A stretch of DNA of 5,929 nt, taken from Pseudomonadota bacterium. GTDB lineage: Bacteria; Pseudomonadota; Alphaproteobacteria; Rhizobiales; Xanthobacteraceae. The number at the start of each line of letters is the position of its first letter. Position 1 is the first letter of the stretch. The notes under the pieces were generated by a model. It was not told where the DNA came from. It did not search any database and saw only the letters and a list, made by a program, of their open reading frames with translations. Made by a program: the position numbers and the translations under genes. Of the stretch, positions 1 to 4,923 are shown one piece after another. Location of the stretch: positions 1 to 5,929 of the forward strand of contig JAEYVN010000060.1 in NCBI GenBank assembly GCA_023431725.1, in the 5' to 3' direction.

Positions 1-389
1 GCCTCGTGATGAAGGCCGAGAACGCATTGCCGTTCGTGCCCGGCATGGCGAAATGCGATGTCGTCGCACGCTCCGACAACGGGCTCGTGCGCGACATTGT
101 GTTCCGGGGCGAGGATGCGCGCGAGCGCATCACCTTCTATCCGGAAGAGAAGGTCGTGTTCGTGCGGGAATCCGGCAACGTCGATGGCATGATCGTCAAT
201 GAGGTTCTGGGCGACGACGACGACCTGCGCCTGCGCTTCAGCTTCGCCTTGCAGATGGTGGATGCGCCGTCCGACAGCGACAAGGAGAAGGAATTCCGCG
301 CGGTGATGGAGCGGGATTATCTCAAGGCCGTCGATGCGACGCTCGGTGCGATCCGGCAGATGGTCGCCGATCCCCAATATGCCAAGTGA
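1..389 (+). CDS. DUF1857 / SRPBCC (AtaL-like) family protein, 5'-truncated by the window edge
   Basis: The reading frame is open to the left edge, where codons for Leu-Val precede Met-Lys-Ala-Glu. The stretch LVMKAENALPFVPGM matches the early part of DUF1857 proteins, which normally have about 20-25 more residues in front. The GTG at 6 and ATG at 9 are therefore probably internal codons and the real start lies outside the window. The rest fits the family: RDIVFRGEDARERITF, a strand pair around VVFVRES, an acidic DDDD turn, then RLRFSFALQM and a C-terminal helix. SRPBCC proteins form a helix-grip fold with a hydrophobic ligand pocket. DUF1857 has no established reaction, and AtaL-like is only a fold label. 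No signal peptide or membrane segment is visible in the part seen. The stop (TGA, 387-389) lies 12 bases before the next gene, which indicates co-transcription. Confidence 0.8.
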   Translation, partial: LVMKAENALPFVPGMAKCDVVARSDNGLVRDIVFRGEDARERITFYPEEKVVFVRESGNVDGMIVNEVLGDDDDLRLRFSFALQMVDAPSDSDKEKEFRAVMERDYLKAVDATLGAIRQMVADPQYAK

Positions 390-401
390 GGGAGGCTGGC
401 C

Positions 402-758
402 GTGAAATACTGGTTTTCCGATCTCTATGCCGACATCGACAGGATGAATCTCGATGCCTTTGCGGCCGGGCTTGCGCCGGATGTCGAAGTTATCGTCGGC
501 AATAACCCGACCATGAACGGACGCGAGGCCGCGAAGGAGGGTTTCGGCTTCTTCTTCTCCACCATCGACGGCATCAAGCACAACATCACCAATGTCGTCG
601 AAGGCAACGGCGTGACGGTGATGGAGGCGAAGATCGACTACACGCGCAAGGACGGCAATATCGTCACCGTTCCTGCCGTCACCGTTCTGGAACGGCAGGG
701 CGAACTCGTGAAATCGCTGCGCATCTATATGGATGTCGCGCCGGTCTATGCGCAGTAA
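402..758 (+). CDS. SnoaL/NTF2-like small cytosolic protein (cone-fold)
   Basis: A 118-residue protein starting with GTG at 402, chosen because GGGAGG at 390-395 sits 6 bases upstream. The N-terminal helix pair (residues 1-22, with LYADIDRMNLDAF), the LAPDVEVIVGNNP strand-turn, the GREAAKEGFGFFFSTIDGIKH helix and the final strands (VTVLERQGELVKSLRIYMD) ending in APVYAQ are typical of SnoaL-like NTF2 folds. Such proteins form a conical barrel with a ligand pocket. Members are isomerases, cyclases, dehydratases or non-catalytic subunits, so the fold does not give a reaction. I cannot assign catalytic residues with confidence. The length is normal for a single-domain member. It follows the DUF1857 gene closely. 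Both products are small pocket-fold proteins, so they may act on the same small molecule, but that is inference. Confidence 0.82.
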   Translation: MKYWFSDLYADIDRMNLDAFAAGLAPDVEVIVGNNPTMNGREAAKEGFGFFFSTIDGIKHNITNVVEGNGVTVMEAKIDYTRKDGNIVTVPAVTVLERQGELVKSLRIYMDVAPVYAQ

Positions 759-779
759 GTGACGGCGTGCATTGAGGTC

Positions 780-813
780 ATGCGTTGCGCGCCGTGTTAC
801 GGGCGCAACGCAT
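780..813. terminator. Stem-loop between convergent genes, probable bidirectional terminator
   Basis: A perfect 11-bp inverted repeat: ATGCGTTGCGC (780-790) pairs with GCGCAACGCAT (803-813). Inside it, CCG (792-794) pairs with CGG (800-802) around a TGTTA loop, with G791 bulged. It lies between the stop of the SnoaL-like gene (758) and the stop of the opposing cupin gene (829). There is no proper T-run on either side, only the T-rich stretch near 825-838 on the + strand. Termination strength is therefore uncertain. Confidence 0.55.
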
Positions 814-828
814 CGGGGTATTCGATCT

Positions 829-1917
829 TTATTTCTGCTTCCCCGGCACGAAGAATTGCTTCTCGTGCGGGAATTTCTCCGCGAGCTCTCTCGGCACGCC
901 GAAGTTGGTTGTCAGCACGTCGATCGGGTTGGTAGCGATCCACGCCGACAGGTCGTTCGACTGATAATTGCCGTGGTTGAAGCCGATCAGCACGCGGAGC
1001 GGGCCGGTGCCGGTGTTCTTGATGTAATGCCCCGCACCCATCGGGGCATAGCCAACGTCACCGGCATCGAATTCTTCCGTCACGACCTGGCCTTCGGCGA
1101 GAAAGACCGCCATCTCGGCCGAGCCTTGAAGATAATATTGCCACTCGTCGGCATGCGGGTGCCAGTGCAGATCGCGCATCGCGCCGGGCTCGATCTCCAG
1201 CACCGACCCCGCCATGGTCTTCGAGATCGGAAATTCGTTCACAGACACGGTCTTCTGCGTGCCGCCGCCCGGCACACGGCGCGGCTGCTGCGCGCCGAGC
1301 GGATAGCGATGCGTGGATGTCAGCTCCGGATCAGGCCGGTCGGCGCTGATGAAGGAGCGGTCGTCCGGCACCGGACCCTTGGCAAAATAGACTTCGCCCT
1401 TCGGCAGTTTCGCGACCTCCGCTTCCGACAGGCCGAGGCTTTGCGCCACGACCGGTGCCGGCGTGCGCGAGACCCAGTCGGTCACGCTGAAGGTGTGGTC
1501 TTCGGAGAAGTCGCCGTTGTCGAAGATGAGAATGAAATGACACTCGTCCGGGCCGATACCCTGGATCGAATGCCCCCAGCCGCGCGGGAAATACCAGACG
1601 TCGCCCGGGCCGAACGTATCGATCTCGCTTTTCGTCGGCATGCCGGATCCTTCCGGATGCAGAATGGTCGTGCGGCAATGGCCTGAGACGACATAAGCCC
1701 ATTCAGCGGCATTGGCGTGCCAGTGCATCTCGCGCATTGCGCCGGGCGCAAGGCGCATCGACACGCCGGCGATGCCCACGCTGGCGGGAAATTCCTTCAC
1801 CGACGCGCCGCGGGTGATGCCGCCCGGTCCGATGCGAGGCTTTTGTTGCTCAAGGCGATAGCGGAAAGACAGTTTCGGTGTGTCGTGCATGACTGATCCC
1901 GCAATGAAAACATTCAA
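829..1917 (-). CDS. oxdC: Bicupin oxalate decarboxylase family protein (OxdC-like)
   Basis: Bicupin enzymes of this family convert oxalate to formate and CO2 at Mn centres. Numbered from the ATG at 1917 (362 residues), cupin 1 has R62, H65, H67, E72 (HWHANAAEW) and H116. Cupin 2 has R248, H251, H253, E258 (HWHPHADEW) and H297, so both metal sites are complete. Residues 138-142 read SEDHT, aligning with the SENST lid of Bacillus subtilis OxdC. The lid Glu (E139), which favours decarboxylation over oxidation, is kept. The position that I align with OxdC E333 in cupin 2 is Ile311. There is no signal peptide, so it is probably cytosolic. The start is ambiguous: the ATG at 1890 (MHDTPKLSF) better fits remembered homologues, and both starts have weak upstream purine motifs. 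The gene is monocistronic, with convergent genes on its 3' side and a divergent gene upstream. Other bicupin activities cannot be excluded. Confidence 0.85.
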   Translation of the reverse strand: MNVFIAGSVMHDTPKLSFRYRLEQQKPRIGPGGITRGASVKEFPASVGIAGVSMRLAPGAMREMHWHANAAEWAYVVSGHCRTTILHPEGSGMPTKSEIDTFGPGDVWYFPRGWGHSIQGIGPDECHFILIFDNGDFSEDHTFSVTDWVSRTPAPVVAQSLGLSEAEVAKLPKGEVYFAKGPVPDDRSFISADRPDPELTSTHRYPLGAQQPRRVPGGGTQKTVSVNEFPISKTMAGSVLEIEPGAMRDLHWHPHADEWQYYLQGSAEMAVFLAEGQVVTEEFDAGDVGYAPMGAGHYIKNTGTGPLRVLIGFNHGNYQSNDLSAWIATNPIDVLTTNFGVPRELAEKFPHEKQFFVPGKQK

Positions 1918-2081
1918 GCCTGGAATCCGAATCGCAACAATGAATTCGCGGCGGCGGAGGGAATGTCATCGAATGAGGCGCGCCGCGCCGCAGTAATAAG
2001 ATGAACCATCAGCCAGAATTGCAGCATGATGATCACATTCGATCATGAATTGACACATAACGCGATGCTGCGTTGCGTTCG

Positions 2082-2110
2082 TTGAACGGATGTTTATCGA
2101 TGCATGCAAT
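2082..2110 (+). promoter_or_regulatory. Weak sigma-70-like promoter candidate for the Tyr-rich protein gene
   Basis: TTGAAC (2082-2087) and TGCAAT (2105-2110) are separated by 17 bases and each match 4 of 6 consensus positions. The implied 5' UTR is about 95 bases. The -35 box overlaps the CGTTC-GTT-GAACG dyad, which could be an operator. Chance matches of this quality are common in AT-rich gaps. Confidence 0.2.
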
Positions 2111-2196
2111 AAATTCTTTGTCCATGCGTCAAATCATTTTCTTTGCCGCAATCCGGTGAAAATTCATCGAAAGAATTTCAGCCATCTCGATTGCTC

Positions 2197-2201
2197 AGGA
2201 G
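2197..2201 (+). promoter_or_regulatory. Ribosome binding site deciding the start at 2212
   Basis: AGGAG lies 10 bases before the ATG at 2212. The frame also stays open to an ATG at 2143, but that extension adds a hydrophilic, Arg-rich stretch in front of an otherwise good signal peptide, and it would cover this site. Confidence 0.6.
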
Positions 2202-2211
2202 ATGGACTCTC

Positions 2212-2505
2212 ATGGTGAACTTCATTCGAAATATGGTCGGCGCTGCCGTCATCGGCATTGTCGCGTCGACCGGCGCAGCGGCAGCGATGCCGGTCGGGCA
2301 GCTCGGCGCCGATGCCAATGCAGCAAAGGCTGATACCGGCGTGCAGACGGTGCGCTGGGTCTGTGGTCCCTATGGCAACTGCGTGTGGCGGCCAAACCGT
2401 TACTACCGGCCGTATGGCTATTACGGCGGCTATCGGCCCTATTACGCGCCGCGGCCGCGCTATTATGGCTATTACGGCTACGGCCCGCGCTGGCGCCGCT
2501 GGTAA
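2212..2505 (+). CDS. Small secreted Tyr/Gly/Arg-rich protein
   Basis: A 97-residue precursor. Residues 1-25 (MVNFIRNMVGAAVIGIVAST then GAAAA) form a Sec signal peptide, with likely cleavage near the AAAA. The next 20 residues are an Ala/Gly/Asp linker. A short module, RWVCGPYGNCVWRP (residues 48-61), contains Cys51 and Cys57, which could form a disulfide in the periplasm. The tail from residue 64 is low complexity, made of YY, GYY, RPYY and PRYY units, and ends in RWRRW. Thirteen of the last 34 residues are Tyr. Small proteins with a CGPYGxC module and a Tyr/Arg-rich tail are, as I recall, widespread hypothetical proteins in Bradyrhizobium relatives. No function is known to me. The basic aromatic tail might bind the wall, LPS or itself, but that is inference. 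It is transcribed alone and ends at a strong stem-loop. Confidence 0.75.
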   Translation: MVNFIRNMVGAAVIGIVASTGAAAAMPVGQLGADANAAKADTGVQTVRWVCGPYGNCVWRPNRYYRPYGYYGGYRPYYAPRPRYYGYYGYGPRWRRW

Positions 2506-2524
2506 GCAAGTATAGGCGAGCGTT

Positions 2525-2555
2525 TGAATGGCCCGGTGTCACGCCGGGCCATTCA
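2525..2555. terminator. Strong stem-loop between convergent genes, probable bidirectional terminator
   Basis: A perfect 12-bp inverted repeat: TGAATGGCCCGG (2525-2536) with CCGGGCCATTCA (2544-2555). The stem can extend through T2537-G2543 and G2538-C2542 to a TCA loop. It sits between the stop at 2505 and the opposing stop at 2565. No U-tract follows on either strand. It may act by another route, or protect 3' ends. Confidence 0.6.
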
Positions 2556-2564
2556 TCATGAAGG

Positions 2565-2987
2565 CTATTGCGGCGCGAATGACTTGCGGATGGTATCGAG
2601 CCGCTCGGGCAATCCCTGTCCACGCGGCAGCAGCGCCGTGCACTGGATGGTGCCGCGCTCGATCGAGTAGCCGCTCTGGTTGTTGAAACCGCGCTCACGG
2701 CACCCGGATGGATCGGAGATAACGATGCGACCGGTGGTGAGATCACGGTCGGTCTGATCGCGTCCTGCGACCTTGAGGGGCGCACTCGGCTGCGTGAAGA
2801 AGTAATAGCCGGCCGGGATCATGGCGCAGACCATGACCAACACCATGATGTATAGCGTTCCGCGCGCGCTTTTGCGCGACGTCTTCGCCTTGCGCTGGAC
2901 CGGAAATGGCTCGGATGCGTTCGCATCATTGCTGCGCTGGGGCGCCTTGCTTCGGATTGGCTCTTCCGTCCATTGAACCATGTTCAT
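2565..2987 (-). CDS. Small single-pass membrane protein with a conserved-looking two-Cys C-terminal motif
   Basis: A 140-residue protein from the ATG at 2987; the ATG at 2981 would give 138 residues. A purine-rich AGTGGGG stretch just upstream could serve either. Residues 1-43 are hydrophilic and basic near the membrane (QRKAKTSRKSARG). Residues 44-64 form one hydrophobic helix (TLYIMVLVMVCAMIPAGYYF). By the positive-inside rule the N-terminus should be cytosolic and the roughly 75-residue C-terminal part periplasmic. That part contains GRIVISDPSGCRERGFNNQSG (residues 86-106) and then GTIQC, with Cys96 and Cys116. I recall the pattern G-R-I-x-I, then Cys, F-[DN]-N, then a second Cys, in many uncharacterised Hyphomicrobiales proteins. 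No function is established. It lies 8 bases after the PilZ gene, so the two are almost surely co-transcribed. Longer readings that start inside the PilZ gene lack support. Confidence 0.72.
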   Translation of the reverse strand: MNMVQWTEEPIRSKAPQRSNDANASEPFPVQRKAKTSRKSARGTLYIMVLVMVCAMIPAGYYFFTQPSAPLKVAGRDQTDRDLTTGRIVISDPSGCRERGFNNQSGYSIERGTIQCTALLPRGQGLPERLDTIRKSFAPQ

Positions 2988-2995
2988 GCCCCACT

Positions 2996-3241
2996 TCACA
3001 GAAACTCGACGCCGATGCGGTCCTTTGACCGCCACGCGACGCGGCATTTGTGCCGAACGCCAAGTCGTTCGATGGTGAGAATGAAACGCTCCGGCAATCG
3101 CGTCGTGGGGAGGCTGTTGAGACCGGCGCCACCGGTTGACAGGTCGAAGATCCGGCAATCGATCCGGCTCTTGTCTTCCAGTGTAATCTGCGCCGAGCGG
3201 TCGGTCCGATAACGGGGAATGATGCGACGTTCTTCACCCAT
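2996..3241 (-). CDS. Single-domain PilZ protein, likely c-di-GMP binding
   Basis: An 81-residue protein starting at the ATG at 3241 (MGEERRIIPRYRTDRSAQI). The frame extends upstream to 3373, but the added part looks like noncoding sequence, and AGAAGGAA (3250-3257) is a good ribosome site for 3241. Both halves of the PilZ c-di-GMP signature are present: RxxxR (R6 to R10 in RRIIPR) and [D/N]xSxxG (D33, S35, G38 in DLSTGG). Beta-strand segments follow (ERFILTIERL, HKCRVAWRSKDRIGVEFL) and end in the usual G-V-x-F pattern. Stand-alone PilZ proteins bind cyclic di-GMP and pass the signal to a partner protein, often affecting motility, exopolysaccharide or envelope functions. The partner here is unknown. 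The co-transcribed membrane protein downstream is the obvious candidate. It is cytosolic, with no signal peptide. Confidence 0.85.
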   Translation of the reverse strand: MGEERRIIPRYRTDRSAQITLEDKSRIDCRIFDLSTGGAGLNSLPTTRLPERFILTIERLGVRHKCRVAWRSKDRIGVEFL

Positions 3242-3249
3242 GCCAGCAA

Positions 3250-3257
3250 TTCCTTCT
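3250..3257 (-). promoter_or_regulatory. Ribosome binding site of the PilZ gene
   Basis: AGAAGGAA on the minus strand, 8 bases before the ATG at 3241. It supports this start over the longer reading from 3373. Confidence 0.6.
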
Positions 3258-3338
3258 GAAGGGCATGCTTTCGTGAACGGCAGTGCTGTGATGATTGCGC
3301 GGACGCCCGGCGCCTGGATTGCAAAAGAGCGCGGCGAT

Positions 3339-3358
3339 GTCCGTGTCAGTACGCGGAC
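3339..3358. repeat. Short hairpin upstream of the PilZ gene
   Basis: GTCCGTGT (3339-3346) and ACGCGGAC (3351-3358) form an 8-bp stem on the + strand (one G-T pair) around CAGT. As minus-strand RNA it contains a C-A mismatch. It lies about 100 bases upstream of the PilZ start and could be an operator or part of the 5' leader. No matching regulator is known to me. Confidence 0.3.
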
Positions 3359-3446
3359 AGTTTTACGAGACAACGATTAAAACTCGATAAATTTTCCATC
3401 CTCGGTGTGGTGAGATGTGGAAGACAACCGGAGGAATGCGGACAAT

Positions 3447-3473
3447 AAAAAAGGGCCAGCACTGCGCTGACCC
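3447..3473 (-). terminator. Intrinsic terminator of the SH3 protein gene
   Basis: Read on the minus strand, GGGTCAGC and GCTGGCCC pair over 8 positions (one T-G) around a GCAGT loop, followed directly by six T residues (3452 down to 3447). It begins 24 bases after the stop codon at 3497. A CCCCTTAAGGGG palindrome (3471-3482) overlaps its 5' side and could form a competing fold. Confidence 0.8.
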
Positions 3474-3496
3474 CTTAAGGGGCGTAGGAAGACCGG

Positions 3497-4297
3497 CTAA
3501 GGGAAGACGTAGACAATGCGTAGCGTTATCGGATCGACCAGCACCGGCTGATCGTTCACGTAGACATACTGGTATCTGTAATTGGGCACGGGCTGGAGTT
3601 CGACGGTGCGCGGCAGCGCGGCGCCGACAACGGCCTGGCCGGGCCATGTGACCGGGGTCAGCGGATTGTTGACGACATAGCTGCCGACAGCCGGTGGCGG
3701 GGTCACCGTGATGCTGGTGGCGGCCGGCGCCATCGCATAGGCGCCGCGCGCTGAATCGATCGTGCTGACGACGGGCGGGCTGTAGGTGGCCACTGGCGCA
3801 GCGTAAGTCGGCGCAGCGTAAGTCGGCGCGGCATAGGTCGGCGCTGCATAAGTCGGCGAGCTGTAGGTTGTCCCGCCATAAGTCGGGTTGCCGTAAGCCG
3901 GGCTGCGGTAAGTTGTCGTGCCGTAAACAGGTCCGCCATAGGCATAGGCGTTACGATAGGCCGGCGCGCTGTAGGTCACGGTCGGCACCATGCTGGTGAC
4001 CAGCGGCGCTCGTTCCGTCACCACGATCTCGCGGGCGGTGCCGGGATTGAGCGTCATATATTGCGAATAGGCCCAGCCCTGAAGGCCACGGAAGTTCACC
4101 TGGCACCACATGCTGCCCTCGACGCAGCCAATGATCGTGGCGCGGCGATTGGCGCCGATGCTGCCGATGACCGGATGTTCCGGTCCGGGACCGGAACGGA
4201 TGTTCACGCTGGTGTTGGCCGTCGCAATGGTTTGCGCCTGCGCGGCGCCGACCATGGCCAGCGACGCGGCGGCGGCGAATAGGGCGATGCGCTTCAT
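3497..4297 (-). CDS. Exported SH3-domain protein with Tyr pentapeptide repeats and DUF1236-like C-terminus
   Basis: A 266-residue precursor. The ATG at 4297 is chosen because TGAGGA lies just upstream and the product then starts with a clean signal peptide (MKRIALFAAAASLAMVGAAQ, cleavage near AQA22). Residues 25-84 are a bacterial SH3 (SH3_3) domain: NTSVNIRSGPGPEHPVIG at 28-45, Cys58 and Cys65, and GLQGWAYSQYM at 71-81. Residues 110-172 are a Tyr/Pro/Thr/Ala-rich low-complexity region with Tyr at every fifth position from 120 to 165. A Pro-rich linker follows. The end, YVYVNDQPVLVDPITLRIVYV (244-264), resembles DUF1236, where a VNDxxVLVDPxTxRIV pattern is usual. Bacterial SH3 domains commonly bind peptidoglycan or protein partners in the periplasm, so an envelope role is likely. 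An EcfG-type promoter upstream suggests induction in the general stress response. The gene stands alone with its own terminator. Confidence 0.85.
   Translation of the reverse strand: MKRIALFAAAASLAMVGAAQAQTIATANTSVNIRSGPGPEHPVIGSIGANRRATIIGCVEGSMWCQVNFRGLQGWAYSQYMTLNPGTAREIVVTERAPLVTSMVPTVTYSAPAYRNAYAYGGPVYGTTTYRSPAYGNPTYGGTTYSSPTYAAPTYAAPTYAAPTYAAPVATYSPPVVSTIDSARGAYAMAPAATSITVTPPPAVGSYVVNNPLTPVTWPGQAVVGAALPRTVELQPVPNYRYQYVYVNDQPVLVDPITLRIVYVFP
3803..3952 (-). repeat. Ten tandem 15-bp (pentapeptide) coding repeats in the SH3 protein gene
   Basis: Residues 116-165 of the SH3 protein make ten consecutive pentads, each ending in Tyr: NAYAY, GGPVY, GTTTY, RSPAY, GNPTY, GGTTY, SSPTY and AAPTY three times. 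The last three units are identical in protein and differ in DNA only at third codon positions. This points to recent slippage expansion at the C-terminal side and older, diverged units at the N-terminal side. Confidence 0.85.
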
Positions 4298-4301
4298 GGC
4301 G

Positions 4302-4306
4302 TCCTC
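4302..4306 (-). promoter_or_regulatory. Ribosome binding site of the SH3 protein gene
   Basis: GAGGA on the minus strand, 4 bases before the ATG at 4297 (5 from the GAGG core). It rejects the longer frame that opens at 4426, whose N-terminal extension would overlap the promoter. Confidence 0.65.
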
Positions 4307-4330
4307 ACATGTTGGAGCGGGCGAGGGCAC

Positions 4331-4355
4331 AACGCTGCACAAATTCGATCGTTCC
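4331..4355 (-). promoter_or_regulatory. EcfG (general stress sigma factor) promoter for the SH3 protein gene
   Basis: On the minus strand, GGAAC (4355 to 4351) is followed by exactly 16 bases and then CGTT (4334 to 4331). This matches the GGAAC-N16/17-CGTT consensus of alphaproteobacterial EcfG/RpoE2/SigT promoters in sequence and spacing. Transcription would begin near 4324, leaving a 5' UTR of about 26 bases that holds the ribosome site. The -35 box is part of a perfect 12-bp palindrome, CGTTCCGGAACG (4350-4361). The opposite strand therefore also has GGAAC, but no CGTT follows it at the right distance. Confidence 0.75.
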
Positions 4356-4493
4356 GGAACGCCGGCGCGCTGAAGCCATGGCCGGCGGCACCGGATGTCG
4401 CGCAATTTTTCGTGACGGCCTTCCACCTTCGTTGATCTTTCGCACGGTGTCGCGCGTCGCGACGTGCTAAATCATGTAAGATGACGCTGCGTT

Positions 4494-4501
4494 GAGGGAG
4501 G
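4494..4501 (+). promoter_or_regulatory. Ribosome binding site deciding the GTG start at 4509
   Basis: GAGGGAGG lies 7 bases before GTG 4509. The nearer ATG at 4504 is in another frame and too close to this site. Confidence 0.6.
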
Positions 4502-4508
4502 CGATGCC

Positions 4509-4700
4509 GTGGTCGGCTGGCTGGTACGACTGATATTCATTCCGTCCGGTGTGATCGCCGGCTGGTTCGTGGCGAAGGACGCGCCGAATTTCAGCGCCGT
4601 GCAACTCGTCGTCGGGCTGCTGCTGATGTTCTTCATCGTGCTGGTGATGATTGTCGCCGCCCGCCTTGAAGACATGCGGAGCAAAAGCGCGGGCGAGTGA
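4509..4700 (+). CDS. Small two-helix inner-membrane protein
   Basis: A 63-residue protein starting with GTG. An in-frame TGA at 4482 and the strong ribosome site bracket the start. Two hydrophobic segments are clear: residues 4-22 (WLVRLIFIPSGVIAGWFVA) and about 30-50 (SAVQLVVGLLLMFFIVLVMIV). They are joined by a short KDAPNF loop, and the tail is charged (ARLEDMRSKSAGE). The hairpin probably has its C-terminal tail in the cytosol, given the Arg/Lys there. I do not recognise a named family. The clear helices, good ribosome site and absence of a better frame on either strand support a real gene. It is transcribed away from the SH3 gene, with about 210 bases between the two starts; no promoter for it was identified. 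It could be a small regulatory subunit, but nothing in the sequence shows a partner. Confidence 0.65.
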   Translation: MVGWLVRLIFIPSGVIAGWFVAKDAPNFSAVQLVVGLLLMFFIVLVMIVAARLEDMRSKSAGE

Positions 4701-4757
4701 CGCGCTTGTCCGGCGGCGGCCGGCCATTTCTTTCCAATGTGGTAACGGCTCGTATCA

Positions 4758-4787
4758 AATGAGCGCATTCGCGTAATGCGTCTCATT
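4758..4787 (+). repeat. Imperfect hairpin downstream of the two-helix protein gene
   Basis: AATGAGCGCATT (4758-4769) pairs with AATGCGTCTCATT (4775-4787) over 12 bp with one bulged T (4781) and a CGCGT loop. There is no T-run after it. It could end the upstream transcript weakly or serve as an operator for the downstream gene. Confidence 0.4.
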
Positions 4788-4854
4788 ATGCATGTTCAGC
4801 AAAGCGTGATGGCCGGTAACGGTCCGGTGGCCTGGAAGGTGGTAATCTTCGTTC

Positions 4855-4890
4855 AAGGGAGCCGCCCAGAAACGTGCTCCTTTTGTTTGT
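4855..4890 (+). terminator. Terminator-like hairpin in the leader of the Tyr/Gly-rich protein gene
   Basis: AAGGGAGC (4855-4862) pairs with GCTCCTTT (4876-4883) over 8 positions (one G-T) around a 13-base loop, and the T-rich TTTTGTTTGT (4881-4890) follows. It lies only about 35 bases before the start codon at 4924. It could end an upstream short RNA or the two-helix gene's transcript, or act as a leader attenuator. Confidence 0.4.
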
Positions 4891-4923
4891 CCACTTTCAA
4901 GTGATCATGCGTAGGAGAACTTC

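Larger units (their letters stand above)
1918..2211. other. Intergenic region between divergent genes, AT-richer, with several short dyads
   Basis: No credible coding frame is present. The region separates the divergent cupin gene and the Tyr-rich protein gene, so it should hold both promoters. Short inverted repeats visible are ATGATC-N6-GATCAT (2029-2046), AACGC-N6-GCGTT (2059-2074) and CGTTC-GTT-GAACG (2076-2088). A perfect TTGACA at 2050-2055 has no acceptable -10 box 16-18 bases downstream. No regulator can be named. Confidence 0.5.

Noticed and set aside
772..1686. Long open frame on the + strand, antisense to the cupin gene (304 codons)
   Set aside because: It is Arg/His-rich with no recognisable domain and lies opposite the oxalate decarboxylase, whose motifs are unmistakable. 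Long antisense frames are common in GC-rich DNA.
2050..2078. Promoter based on the perfect TTGACA at 2050-2055
   Set aside because: At 16-18 bases downstream the sequence is GC-rich (near TTGCGT) with no acceptable -10 box.
2249..2785. Minus-strand frame of 178 codons overlapping the Tyr-rich protein gene
   Set aside because: It is Ser/Arg/His-rich without a domain, crosses the strong stem-loop at 2525-2555, and overlaps two better supported genes.
3242..3373. N-terminal extension of the PilZ gene to the ATG at 3373
   Set aside because: The added residues have no family match, and AGAAGGAA is well placed for the ATG at 3241, where the PilZ motif begins at once.
3794..3862. Short tandem repeat considered as a CRISPR-like array
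   Set aside because: The 15-bp units are contiguous, in frame and coding (AAPTY), with no spacers.
4356..4380. Second, + strand EcfG promoter from the palindromic GGAAC at 4356-4360
   Set aside because: No CGTT follows at 16 or 17 bases; the sequence there is CATGG.
4829..4853. EcfG promoter for the Tyr/Gly-rich gene at CGTT 4850-4853
   Set aside because: The bases 16-17 upstream read GGCCT or TGGCC, not GGAAC. The nearby GGAAG is only 11 bases away from CGTT.
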